A stretch of DNA of 64,000 nucleotides from contig NC_081415.1 of NCBI RefSeq assembly GCF_030272615.1, positions 506,181,373 through 506,245,372 on the forward strand. The letters are read 5' to 3'. The number at the start of each line of letters is the position of its first letter. The stretch's first letter is position 1. Source of the DNA: Cryptomeria japonica (taxonomy: Eukaryota > Streptophyta > Pinopsida > Cupressales > Cupressaceae). Made by a program: the position numbers and the translations under genes. Shown piece by piece: positions 1 through 9,374 of this stretch. Below the pieces are notes generated by a model, which saw only the letters and a program-made list of their open reading frames with translations, searched no databases and had not been told where the DNA came from.

Positions 1-278
1 TCATGTTTTCTTTTCATTGCTTTTAGTTGATCAGCCAGTGCTTTGTTCTTTTCTTTCAATACTTCAATCATTTCTTCAGTCTCTTCAGATATACTGTTCT
101 CAAATGATGTCTCAATTTGTTCCACTAACTCTTGAGAGTCCTTCAAATCATCAGATAATCTTCTTCTCACTTTCAGAGATTTTTGCATTTGCCTTTGCAT
201 GTCTGCAATCACTTGATTGGCATGGTCCAGTTCTTTTTGCAGATACACAATCCTCCGAGATTGTTTATAGCCTTCCAT
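1..278 (-). CDS. N-terminal part of coiled-coil gag-like protein of copia element C1 (runs off window)
   Basis: The reading frame opens at an ATG at 278-276 on the minus strand and stays open for 92 codons to the window edge. It lies about 50 bases downstream of a tRNA-Met primer binding site, so it is the first gene of an LTR retrotransposon. The visible protein is charged and heptad-like throughout (many E, K, Q, L; short runs such as LQKELDHANQ and EEMIEVLKEK), which predicts a long coiled coil. No zinc knuckle or enzyme domain is visible before the edge. The first ORF of element E (32349 onward) also begins with a coiled coil just after its primer site, so the two families may share this layout. 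Inference: a gag-related structural protein. The identification rests on position and coiled-coil character, not on a recognised domain. Confidence 0.6.
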   Translation of the reverse strand, partial: MEGYKQSRRIVYLQKELDHANQVIADMQRQMQKSLKVRRRLSDDLKDSQELVEQIETSFENSISEETEEMIEVLKEKNKALADQLKAMKRKH

Positions 279-325
279 TGATAAGATCTTTCTCTTTAGG
301 CAATTAAACCCTTTTCCAAGATTCA

Positions 326-338
326 AGCTCTGATACCA
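326..338 (-). other. Primer binding site of copia element C1 (tRNA-iMet)
   Basis: On the minus strand this reads TGGTATCAGAGCT, complementary to the 3' end of plant initiator tRNA-Met. It is two bases downstream of the LTR end (…GGCCTAACA), the usual geometry of a Ty1/copia 5' LTR. Confidence 0.9.
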
Positions 339-340
339 AT

Positions 341-1480
341 TGTTAGGCCCAATATGGAAAGCTAATGTACTAAGAGGGGAGGGGTAAATCAGTACTTCAA
401 ATCTTTTCTTCAACAATATCTTTACTGTTATGCATAAACTAAAAAGTGCAGTAACATAACATAAAGCTAAAACAAATAGATAACAATCATACATAATTCA
501 CTCCATAACACTTATATTTTGGTTACGCATAAACTCTTGGTTAGAGAGAAAAACTGGGGCGGGGATGGCACCCACAACTTCACTACTGCAATAATAAAGG
601 TGCTCGGTTAGAGCTACATGTTTAGCTATTTCTGATAGCTTACTCTGTTAGGAGTAACAAGATCTGTTAGATCTACCTTGCTAAAGGATTTTTACAACAC
701 TTAATCTAAATGTTGCACCTAGTTAGAGGCTTTACAATTTATAGACTCGATTAGAGTCTTTTACCCTCTTAAAGGTTTCTCTTACAACTTCAAAATATTA
801 CAATAAAATCATTACAAATATCTGCAACTTTACATCTAAAATGTTATAGCAGATTTTATGTGCTCAGATAAGATTACCTTGCTTATAGCATACCTTGGTA
901 ACCCATATAGTAACTCAGTAAACCCTTCTGTTTACTCTGTTCTTTGACTATTCTCTAAAAACCTTCTCGGTGACCTTTGTGTCTCTATAACAGTCTTCTT
1001 ACACTCATGCACACACACTTTAATTCTTCACTCATGTTGTATATAAAGATCTCTTATGACGGTGATCCATTCATTACTTCAATCTTACAAACATGTTTTA
1101 TCGAATGAATAACTATGTAAGATATTTCATTGGTTAGATGACCTCGTAATCATACACAATCTTTAAGTGCAATTTCCAATGTGATAACGGTTAGATGTTT
1201 CTCGATCTTGTAACACATTTCCATATGTATGTCCAGGTTCAATGAATCTAGTAACACGTTTCACTCGGTGAATATCAACTTGATGTGTCATCTTTGCTGC
1301 TCGGTAAACATGAAAAGATACTCGGTAGACAGGTCGGTGCTTACTGGGCTCTGTGACTATTTTCTTCTATTACCGACTGCATTGTGCATACCGACTGCAT
1401 ATTTTGGTAGAGTTAACAGACTAGAGTATATAGAATAACTTTGAACATAAGACTAATGGAAATCTTAGTAAGTAGTAACA
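341..1480 (-). mobile_element. 5' LTR of Sirevirus-like Ty1/copia element C1
   Basis: This 1140-bp LTR starts TGTTAC and ends CTAACA on the minus strand and abuts the primer site at 326-338. The body of the element extends left beyond the window. It carries many scattered CGGT or TCGGT/ACCGA motifs (for example near 605, 965, 1265, 1300, 1321-1335 and 1373-1390), as also seen in LTR G and element E. On its right side the sequence passes directly into the RNase H frame of element A, so C1 inserted into A. The second LTR and the second copy of the target duplication are outside the window, so the TSD cannot be checked. The ORF at 1229-1438 lies wholly within the LTR and is not taken as a gene. 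Confidence 0.85.
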
Positions 1481-1735
1481 TGAAGCAGAATATGAAGGGT
1501 TGAACCAAGACCTAAGTTTGGCAGAAAGGATGGGCATAAAGCAATTGAAAGTTTTGTGTGATTCTAAGATGATTGTACACCAGGTCTAGGGAATCTCTAG
1601 TGCCAAACACGCCCGTATGAGATCCTACCATTATAGGACATGGGATCTGATCAAAATTTTTGATGCTTTCAAATCCGGAGGGTTCTTTGAAAGACAAATG
1701 TATCCACTAATCGGATGGCTACTATTGGGTCTCAA
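1481..1735 (+). pseudogene. Additional RNase H (aRNH) fragment of element A
   Basis: One frame reads HEAEYEGLNQDLSLAERMGI, then KVLCDSKMIVHQV, a stop, and YHYRTWDLIKIFDAFKSGGF, running into a second frame at NRMATIGSQF. This matches the plant-type RNase H found in Tat elements. The AEYEG glutamate and the CDSK aspartate correspond to two catalytic acids. The first catalytic aspartate lies upstream of the C1 insertion and is lost from view, and the last acidic position near NRMA is lost in a frameshift near 1705-1715. The fragment lies upstream of RT, whereas the usual Tat description has aRNH between RNase H and integrase. It has an in-frame stop near 1585 and cannot be functional. Confidence 0.7.
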
Positions 1736-2287
1736 TTCAACCTTGTTGTGGACCTACTCGCCAATCCCCAAGTGGTCAGTGTGATCGTTCGACCAGCTAT
1801 TCCAGAAAATGACACCCACTGGCAAGTTTTTGAGAGTGATGAGAAAATATCTTTGTTCATTCAAAACTCTGCAGAGGTTGTTGACCATTTGCAAACTAAA
1901 GTAAAGGAGGCTTATAGGGATCAAATCATTCAATTGAAATCCAACAAGCTCCCAAATGGATTGATCACCCTGGATAATTTGTTTGACCATGATGATGCCA
2001 AAAATGACAAGCGAAAACTCGCGGCCAATAAAGGTGACTACGCTGAAATGTCAGTAGGGAATGGGAGAATACTTAAGGTCGGAAAGGAAGTTCCCTCAAA
2101 AGACCAAAAGAGATTGGCTTGATATTGTGATGAATATGTGGGACTTCTAGCATGGTCATATGAGGATTTGAAAGGATACAATTCTAGCATCATTCAACAC
2201 ACCATTGAGCTCGTTGATGGGGCCAAGCCGGTTTGACAGAAGCAGAGACCTTTCAATCTAAAGATTGAGTTTCTTATGGATTAGGAA
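1715..2287 (+). pseudogene. Linker between aRNH and RT of element A
   Basis: A 135-codon open frame begins MATIGSQFNLVVDLLANPQV and contains the block VIVRPAIPENDTHWQVFESD. That block is typical of the segment following the additional RNase H in plant Tat-type polyproteins. After a stop at 2120-2122 the same frame continues with readable sequence (EYVGLLAWSYEDLKG, then a segment matching the region just before RT) to about 2285, with two more stops. It is a connecting segment of the pol polyprotein with no catalytic motif of its own. The start at 1715 is only the first Met after a frameshift, not a real start codon. Confidence 0.6.
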
Positions 2288-2875
2288 TTGAAGAAATTGA
2301 TAGAATCAAAGATCGTCTATCCCATCAAGCATAGTACATGGGTATCAAATTTGGTGCCAGTTAGAAAGAAGAATGGGGATATCCGGCTCTGTGTAGAGTT
2401 TTGTGACTTGAACCAAGCCTTTCTAAAATGCCATTACCCTTTGCCACCCATGGAACAGTTGTTAAGCACTGTAGCAGGGTCGGAGATGTTTTCAATGTTG
2501 GATGGGTTATTAGGTTATAACCAAGTATTGGTAAAGCCAAAAGATCAACATAAGACAACCTTCACAACCAAATGGAGAACATTTGCATATCAGAAAATGT
2601 TGCTTGGGTTGTCAAATGTCGATGCTAATTTTCAGAGAGCTATGGTTCTGTCTTTCAAGGATCTCATTAACAAAATCATCCTCATCTTCTTGGATGACTT
2701 GACCATGTTTTCAAAGCATAAATAAGATCACTTCAATCATCTCGAGCTAGTGTTCCAAAAGTGTTTGGAATTCAGCATATCATTAAACCCAAAGAAATGC
2801 ATCTCTGGGGTCTCGCAAGGGAAATTACTAGGACACGTAGTGTCAAAAGAAGGAGTCTCCATCAATCCAGATTGA
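2288..2875 (+). pseudogene. Reverse transcriptase of element A
   Basis: RT would copy element RNA into DNA in the virus-like particle. Visible motifs in order are WVSNLVPVRKKNGDIRLCVE (fingers), LNQAFLKCHYPLPPMEQLL, FSMLDGLLGYNQ (palm aspartate), FTTKWRTFAYQKMLLGLSN and IILIFLDDLTMFSKH with the catalytic LDD pair near 2688-2700. After a stop at 2723-2725 the frame continues as HFNHLELVFQKCLEF and KLLGHVVSKEGVSINPD, the usual connection domain, then another stop at 2874. The order and spacing match gypsy RT. The core motifs are intact but the frame is broken. The line at 2361-2558 on the minus strand is only a shadow of this gene. Confidence 0.85.
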
Positions 2876-3330
2876 GTGAAGGAAGTAAAGGAGCTTCCTC
2901 TTCTTGTCAACAAGAAGGGTGTTCAGTCCTTCCTAGGTAAATTCAACTTTGTTAGCCGCTTTATCTTAGACTTTGTTGGGATGGTGAGGCCCATCACTCT
3001 AATGCTTAAAAGGGAAATGCATTTTAAATGGACTCCTGAAGCTAAAGAGGCATTCGAGAGGATCAAAGATGCCATCTCTTCAGCTCTCGTACTCTCCACC
3101 CTTGATATGTCGAAGGATTTTATAATGTATGCTTTCTCTAGCAATTATAGCATTGTCATGGTTCGAACCCAGAAAGATGCAAACAAAAGAGGTGAGCATC
3201 CCATAGCTTTCCATTCCAAAACTCTGAAAGAATACGAGGCTAAATACAATTTTGTTGAAAAGAAAGCTTTAGCCATTGTCAAGGGCCTAAAAAAGTTCAG
3301 GCATTAATAAGACTACTATGTATGTTTCCC
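2876..3330 (+). pseudogene. Original RNase H of element A, catalytic residues eroded
   Basis: The segment begins with the end of the RT thumb (VQSFLGKFNFVSRFILDFVG, FKWTPEAKEAFERIKDAI) and runs into the RNase H fold (MSKDFIMYAFSSNYSIVMVR, HPIAFHSKTLKEYEAKYNFV, EKKALAIVKGLKKFRHY). In most gypsy elements the first RNase H strand carries a catalytic aspartate in a xDAS motif; here the position reads YAFSS. The glutamate of EKKAL is present. Tat elements carrying a second RNase H are known to have a degenerate original domain, so the loss may be ancestral rather than recent decay. The frame ends at a TAA at 3305-3307 inside the domain. Confidence 0.75.
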
Positions 3331-3991
3331 ACCCTTCAATCAGGGAATATATAATGGAGGGCAACATTACAGAGAAGAGAGCAAAATGGATTACCAAAAT
3401 CCTAGAATATGACATTGATGTCAGACCCACCAAGGTAAACCCCAACAAAGGCTTGTGTGAATATATAGCCCAAGAGTCTGACCCTCAAGAGGTCGAAACT
3501 ACTACAGAGGAAGTTGTAATGGTCACCTTTGAACCAACAAAAGCATGTTGGATAGAGAATCAGAAAGATTTTATGAAGACTGGAATTTTCCCTGCAGGCC
3601 TCCCTCCCGAAAAGAAGAGATTCTACAGGATGGAGAACAATAGCTTCCTCCTGGTGGAAGGAGTGCTTTTTAAGATAAATTTTGATGGAATCCTACTTTG
3701 TTGTATGGACCAAGGCCAAGATAGTAAGATTCTACAGAAATTCCCTTATGAATTATCGAGAGGCCACTATTCAGTGCAAACTACCATCATTAAGATCACC
3801 CGCGTTGGGTACTTCTGGCCCTCTATATTTAAAGATGTGCATACTCTAGTAAGAGAATGAAAAGAATGCTAGTACTAAAGTGGTAGGTGTAGAAAGGTGG
3901 CAATGCCGCTTAGGCCCATAATGGTGGAAGAACCCTTTGCTCAATGAGGTCTCGATTTCATAGGAATGATCAACCCTCCAAGCTCAGCTGG
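3318..3991 (+). pseudogene. RNase H tail and integrase N-terminal part of element A (cut by D)
   Basis: An open frame of 180 codons starts inside the RNase H tail (REYIMEGNITEKRAKWITKI, LEYDIDV). It passes a spacer and reaches the integrase zinc-binding region (LCCMDQGQDSKILQKFPYEL, RGHYSVQTTIIK, VGYFWPSIFKDVHTLVRE). One histidine of the HHCC finger is present (RGHYS). The position usually held by the first histidine reads KFPYE, so that ligand is lost. After a stop at 3858-3860 the frame continues to EEPFAQ and LDFIGMINPP, the start of the catalytic core with its first aspartate. It is then interrupted at 3992 by element D and resumes at 15438/15443 after the duplicated GCTGG. Confidence 0.8.
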
Positions 3992-6158
3992 TGATAGGGA
4001 GCTTGGTAGGGAAGTGCTCACAAGGCTAACTTGCTCAAAAGGGTCAATGTATTAGCTAAAACCTTGTAGGATCTAATGTGTATGTTACTCAACCTATCTT
4101 GTTATTGTAATGCTAAGGATTCCATGGTCTACTTGCCTAGCAAACTCCCTTTATGGTGATGGCGTACTCCCATGCTCCAAAACTACTCAAATTGCTTGTT
4201 CCTCCCATCTTGAACTGATTGTGCTTGCTTCTTGGGGCTTCCTTCCTTAGGTTTTTTAGAATGAGCTAGGAGTCTTTCACAAGGAAATGCAAGGGCAGCA
4301 AGGTACTGCTCATCTTTGGGCACTCAATATTTGGTTTGAGGTCTAACCCTCTACCTACTCAAGTTTATTAGCAAGACTCGCCTACCCCCAAAGGAGGTTG
4401 CACATAGTTTAGGAGACCTAAGGAGAACTTGAAGGACTTCTTGGAATGTTTCCATACTTTTTTATAATCCCAAGACTCATTTTCCAACCGGGTTCATGCA
4501 ATTTTGCAAAAATTGCCAATTTTATGTGTTATGCAGCAGGGCTACTAGCCCGTGGAGGCCTAATTGGCCTAGTTTTGTTCCCTCCAGTCAACGATGGTAT
4601 TTTTTACCACAAAGCCAGTTAGGGATGTTGTTTTAGGAGTGTATGCTCAAGGATTTTTGGGGTTTAGCCCACTGTCTTTGCATTTTTAGGACTGTCCACA
4701 TTTTGTGGCATGTTTCAAGGGTTTGGTAGGGTTTTGAGCAACAACTTTGGGAAACACTTCTAACTCCTCTCTTCACACCTCCTCAAAGGCTTAGGCCCTC
4801 TGCCAAAACTCAAGGAACCTTCTCCTGATTTTTTCCTACAATCAAGACGCCAAACACTTGGCAAGCACATGAGAAACCAGTAAAACTGCACTTTTCACAG
4901 TCTTTTTCACTGCCTTTTACCAGTCAGCAACGTCTTCACTTTGGGACCTGCAAGAATGAAGTATTTGGAAATGGAAATTCACAAATAAGAGGTCTTCAAA
5001 CATGTATCTCTTCTCCTATTACATTTCCTTCAAGATGCAAGGCTTGGATTATGCTCAACAAGTATTCCATGGGCATTTTTTTGCCATTTACAAATTCATG
5101 AAAACAGTGAACTCACTGTTTGGTTACAAAAAGAGAAAGATTGAAGTAAGAACCAGTTGAATTAGTCATCCAAGAAGATACTCATTTCCCATGGCTAAAT
5201 CTTCAGGTCCCTATCACATTCTTTTGCTCACTCAAATTACTTTTGAGTGCAAACTATGAGTTTTTATCAAGTTACTAGCCAAATGACAAACACTTGCCTA
5301 GTAATCACTCAATAGCATCTTCAAACCATTCTTCTAGAACAAAAAGAAAGATATGTACATTATATACACATGGATCAACTTGGTATAATCCATTGGAGGG
5401 ATCCTAGACCTGGATCAACCAAGTTGACACATCTTACAACCCCAAACCCTTGGTAGGGCAATAGATACCTAGTTTCCAATTATTTTTGTACAAACTCCTT
5501 GAAGATGAAAAAACAATGAAATAATTACATATGAAGCTTTCTTACATCAACATCCCAACTTACAAGAAGGTACAATATAGATTGTACAACTACAGTATGG
5601 TCTGCCCCTCAAAAAGGAAGAAAAACAGTCATAAAAGCCAAAAAACACTTGATTTCTATTAAGTTCCACTTGTAAGTACAATCACCAACCCTTTCCAAGG
5701 TAAATGGAGGCCTTATATAGTTTCTAAAGTTTTTTTCCATGCCCTTGTATGAACAAGAGGCTTCAATAATTATATTTTGCAAGAAAATGACAATTTTGAC
5801 AACTTTCTTAAGCCAAATGACAACTTTTCTTGCTCACAAAGACATTTTTGACAACCTAGACTTATAAACTTTCCTAAACAACTTAGAAATTCTTAGAAAC
5901 ACTAAAAAAACATTTTTCAATGCTCTTGAAGACATTAGGAGACCTTTTTGGCCATTTGTCACATTTTGGCCAAAAATTGTCAACTCAAGGCCTAAAATGC
6001 AAGATCTAATCTCTCAAGCCCAAAATGAGATCAAAACCACTACAAATGACTCAAAACAACCTAAAACAACAAAAACAACCTAACACAAGACTTTACAAAC
6101 ATATAAGCATGAAATACCCAAAAATGGAGATTTGACTCAACTAGGTGCTCCTGCACCA
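3992..6158 (-). mobile_element. 3' LTR of chromovirus D
   Basis: The 2167-bp LTR reads TGATAGGGAGC…CTGCACCA on the plus strand, that is TGGTGCAGGAG…CCCTATCA in the element's sense. It is collinear with 13274-15437 over its whole length, with scattered substitutions and single-base indels. The plus-strand flank is GCTGG. No gene is seen in this 2.2-kb stretch; short frames inside it have counterparts in the other LTR and no recognisable domain. Confidence 0.95.
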
Positions 6159-6178
6159 TACTCCCCCAAAAACAAAGA
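6159..6178 (-). other. Polypurine tract of chromovirus D
   Basis: In the element's sense the sequence just before the 3' LTR reads GTTTTTGGGGGAGTA followed by TGGTGC. This G-rich purine stretch is where plus-strand DNA synthesis is expected to start. Confidence 0.75.
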
Positions 6179-6225
6179 AGTCATGTGACTCCTTGGGGCA
6201 GCAAAGAAGAAGAAATGCCAACTTT

Positions 6226-6561
6226 CTAAAAGTCAGCTTCAGGTATCCAAGTAGCTTTAGAGATAGGTTGATCCTTCCACTTGATGAGATGCTCCATGTA
6301 GGTATGATTCCTTGTCTTTTTTAGAACTCTGGAGTCTAGAACTTGTTCAGCATGGGGAAAAGAAAGAGAAGGGAGAGATAGATCAGAAAGGGATTTGGAA
6401 ACATCTAAAACTCTTTGAACCTCCTTAGGTGGTTTCCCTTTGAAATCAATTAGATCTGCAACTTTAAAAATGGGGGACAAAGAAACATTAGTAGGCAAAT
6501 CAACTTTATAAGCATTAGACCCATACTTAGCCAAGATCATGCAAGGGCCTATCATCCACAT
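6226..6561 (-). pseudogene. Integrase C-terminus and chromodomain of D
   Basis: The open frame holds the integrase C-terminal region (GPCMILAKYGSNAYKVDLPT, SPIFKVADLIDF). After a variable linker it ends in a chromodomain-like module (AEQVLDSRVLKKTRNHTYME, HLIKWKDQPISKATWIPEAD) at about residues 68-111. The aromatic and acidic pattern HLIKWKxxPxxxATWIPE is that of chromovirus chromodomains, which are thought to steer integration to marked heterochromatin. It is the 3' end of the D polyprotein and is separated from the integrase core by a stop at 6562. The module itself looks complete. Confidence 0.85.
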
Positions 6562-7512
6562 CTAAAGATTGCTTGGAACTCCCTTTTGTAGCCTTACCTT
6601 GTTCAAATGAACCATCTCATAATCACCCATGGAAAACTGAACATCTCTCTTTGTAGCATCCACTCTTTCCTTAACTTTTTGAGAGGTGTCTTGGAGAGCT
6701 TGTCTCACTTGCTCATGAACCTCCTTCCTGGAGTGAGCCATGTCATCTTCTGTCCCACTCTTATGCTGTAAGTTAGTGATATCCCTTAACTCCATTATAC
6801 CCCTGGGATGCATACCATAAACAACTTCAAATGGACTTTTACCTGTAGACCGGTTAACACTATCATTGTAGGCATATTTTTCTTGATGAATAAGTTGATC
6901 CCAACTCTGCCCATAGTCCTTTGTCAAGCATTGAAGCATGTTTCCAAGAGACTTGTTCACAACTTCAGTTTGGCCATCAGTTTGTGGGTGATAAGTTGAA
7001 CCAAAAGAGAGATTAGTACCCAATCTCTTCCATAATGTTTTCTAGAAATGACCAAGAAACTTCACATCCCTATCTGAAACAATGCTAGTAGGCAAACCAT
7101 GAATTCTAACAACTTCTTTGAAAAACAAATAGGCAATATGACTTGCATCATGTGTTGTTTTGCAAGGAATGAAGTGAGCCATCTTACTGAATCTATCAAC
7201 TACCATAAAGATGCTATCAAATCCTGCTTGAGTTCTAGGTAACCCTACTACAAAATCCATGCTAATGCAATCCCAAGGCCTATGTGGAATGGGAAAAGGC
7301 TGATATAAACCACCATTAGAGGAGTTACCTTTTGCTTTTTGGCATACCAAGCATTGCTCAACATACCTCCTGATGTCTCTCGACATCTTAGGCCAATAAT
7401 AGAACCTTTGAACTAGCTCTAAGGTCTTATTTAGACCAAAATGTCCACTTAAGCACCCATTGTGCTTCTCTTGAATGAGGTTCTCTCTCATAGAACCTTG
7501 TGGAACACACAA
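6562..7512 (-). pseudogene. Integrase of chromovirus D
   Basis: Two open segments, 7512-7042 and 7023-6562, separated by one stop, form the integrase. The zinc finger is visible as EKHNGCLSGHFGLNKTLELV with RFYYWPKMSRD and EQCLVCQKAK (HHCC). The catalytic core follows: WDCISMDFVVGLP (first aspartate), SIVSDRDVKFLGHF (second aspartate) and STYHPQTDGQTEVVNKSLGN (glutamate). A long tail with ATKRDVQFSMGDYEMVHLNK leads to the C-terminal domain. All three DDE residues and the zinc ligands are present. The stop after LGHF and another before the C-terminal domain break it. Confidence 0.9.
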
Positions 7513-7539
7513 CTATCCACCCCTGAATAATAAACCATC

Positions 7540-8875
7540 CTACAAAGTGAAATCAGCATATGCACCATGGAAGTTGTTCTCAAAATCTTTACAAACTTTA
7601 TAAGCTTCTGCAAAATCATTATCAGTAGGATACATGTCCCTGAAACTATCAATACCAATACTCCGAACTTGAATCTCATGAATAGTTAACAATCTTCTAC
7701 TCAAAGCATCCGCTACTTTATTCAACTGACCCTTCTTATGCTTAAGAGTAAAAGTGTAAGCTTGTAAATATTCTACTCATTTAACATGCCTATGATTCAG
7801 TTTATCCCGTGAGTTCAAGAAACTAAGTGCCTGATTATTTGTGTATACAACAAACTCTTTAGGAAGAAGATAATGTCTCCATTTCCTAAGTGCTTGTACT
7901 AATTCATAAAGTTCTAAATCATAGGATGAGTACTTTTTCTTTTCATCATTTAACTTTTCACTAAAGAATGCTACTGGTTTATTTTCTTGACTTAAAACAG
8001 CTCCTACTGCAATATTACTAGCATCACATTCAATAGTAAAAAGCTTATCAAAACTAGGTAAAATGAGCACTGGTTGAGTAGCTACTTTAGTTTTCATTAA
8101 TTCAAACCCCTTATTTGTTGCACTTGTCCATTGAAACTTTACCTTGACACCCCCTTTGATGGTGTCCAACATTGGAGCACAAATCTCACTGAATCCCCTG
8201 ATGAACTTCCTGTAAAACTGAGATAAACCATTGAAGCTTATGACATCACTGGCTGTTTTAGGAGTTGGCCAACTGGTTATTGCTGCAACTTTTGAGTGAT
8301 CCATTTTCAGATTGCCTCCTGATACAACAAAGCCAAGATAGACTAATTCTTGCTGCATGAAATCACATTTTTCTAGATATATGGTTAGTTGTTCATCAGA
8401 TAACTTTTTCAAAACAATAGCTAAATGTTGTAAGTGTTCTTCCTTAGTCTTGCTAAAAATAAGAATGTCATCTAAATACACTACAAAAAAATTTCCAATG
8501 AAATCATGTAAAACTTCATTCATGAGCTTCATGAATGTGCTGGGAGCATTAGAGAGTCCAAAAGGCATGACTAGTCATTCATAGAGACCCTCATTCATTT
8601 TGAAAGTTGTCTTCCACTCATCCCCCTCTTTGATCCTTATCTGATGGTAACCACTCTTCAAATCAATCTTGCTAAAATACTGTGCACCCCCCAAACAATC
8701 CATCAAATCTTCTATCTTGGGTATGGGAAATCTGTATCTGATGGTGATCTTGTTTATGGCTCTGGAATTTGTACAAAGTCTCCGACTCTCCATGTTCCAC
8801 CTTTCTTAGGTGCCAACACTGTAGGTACTGCACAAGGACTAATGCTCTTCCTAATCAGCCCTTGGTCTAGGAGTT
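7540..8875 (-). pseudogene. Reverse transcriptase and RNase H of chromovirus D
   Basis: The RT begins near 8875 ([20 protein letters not shown], then [60 protein letters not shown]). A stop precedes [20 protein letters not shown]. The catalytic box [20 protein letters not shown] is intact near 8480-8450. RNase H follows with [20 protein letters not shown] (catalytic aspartate), [40 protein letters not shown] and [13 protein letters not shown], where the usual TDN reads TNN. A stop after NHRHVK precedes KGQLNKVADALSRR, which carries the last aspartate. Spacing is normal for a gypsy pol. Confidence 0.92.
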
Positions 8876-8876
8876 C

Positions 8877-9369
8877 TTATATTTGTCTTGCTACCTCTTT
8901 GTTTTGTTCAGGGGTCATCTTGTAGGCTGCCTTATTGGGCAATGAGGCTCCAGGAATGAAGTCAATTTGATGGCTAATGGCTCTAGGAGGTGGTAAGGTT
9001 GTAGGTGTACCATCATTGATTATGTGTTTGAAGTTATCAAGGATTTGTTGCACCTCATGTGGTATCTCAACTTTCTTTTCTACCTTTTCTTCCTTAGGCT
9101 CCACTAGGAGTGCAAATCCTACTCCTTCACCCTCTTCTAGTGTTTTTATGAACTCTTTCTCATTCACTAACAAGATGTTAGGAACCTTATTGCTTCTCTC
9201 TCCTTCTTCAATGAGGGATTGAATTTGATAGCTTACTCCATCTTTCTAAAAAGAATAGGAGTTTCTTTCCCCATCATGTTGTTCTTTTCGGTCAAACCGC
9301 CATGGTCTACCTAGTAGCAAGTGGCAAGCATCCATAGGAAGGATGTCACATAGGATCCTATCTACATAT
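8877..9369 (-). pseudogene. Protease-RT linker of chromovirus D
   Basis: Reading leftwards on the minus strand after the solo LTR, the frame resumes as VDRILCDILPMDACHLLLGR PW, the conserved LLGRPW block that ends the protease region in plant gypsy polyproteins. It continues through a spacer (98 codons open at 9173-8877) to the RT entry ISHQIDFIPGASLPNKAAYK, MTPEQNKEVARQI. A stop at 8877-8879 cuts it from the RT. The spacer is acidic and lysine-rich, with no catalytic motif. Confidence 0.75.
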
Positions 9370-9374
9370 CCCCC

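Noticed and set aside
7777-8584. Plus-strand frame at 8357-8584 opposite the RT of D
   Set aside because: Antisense shadow; all conserved RT motifs are on the minus strand.
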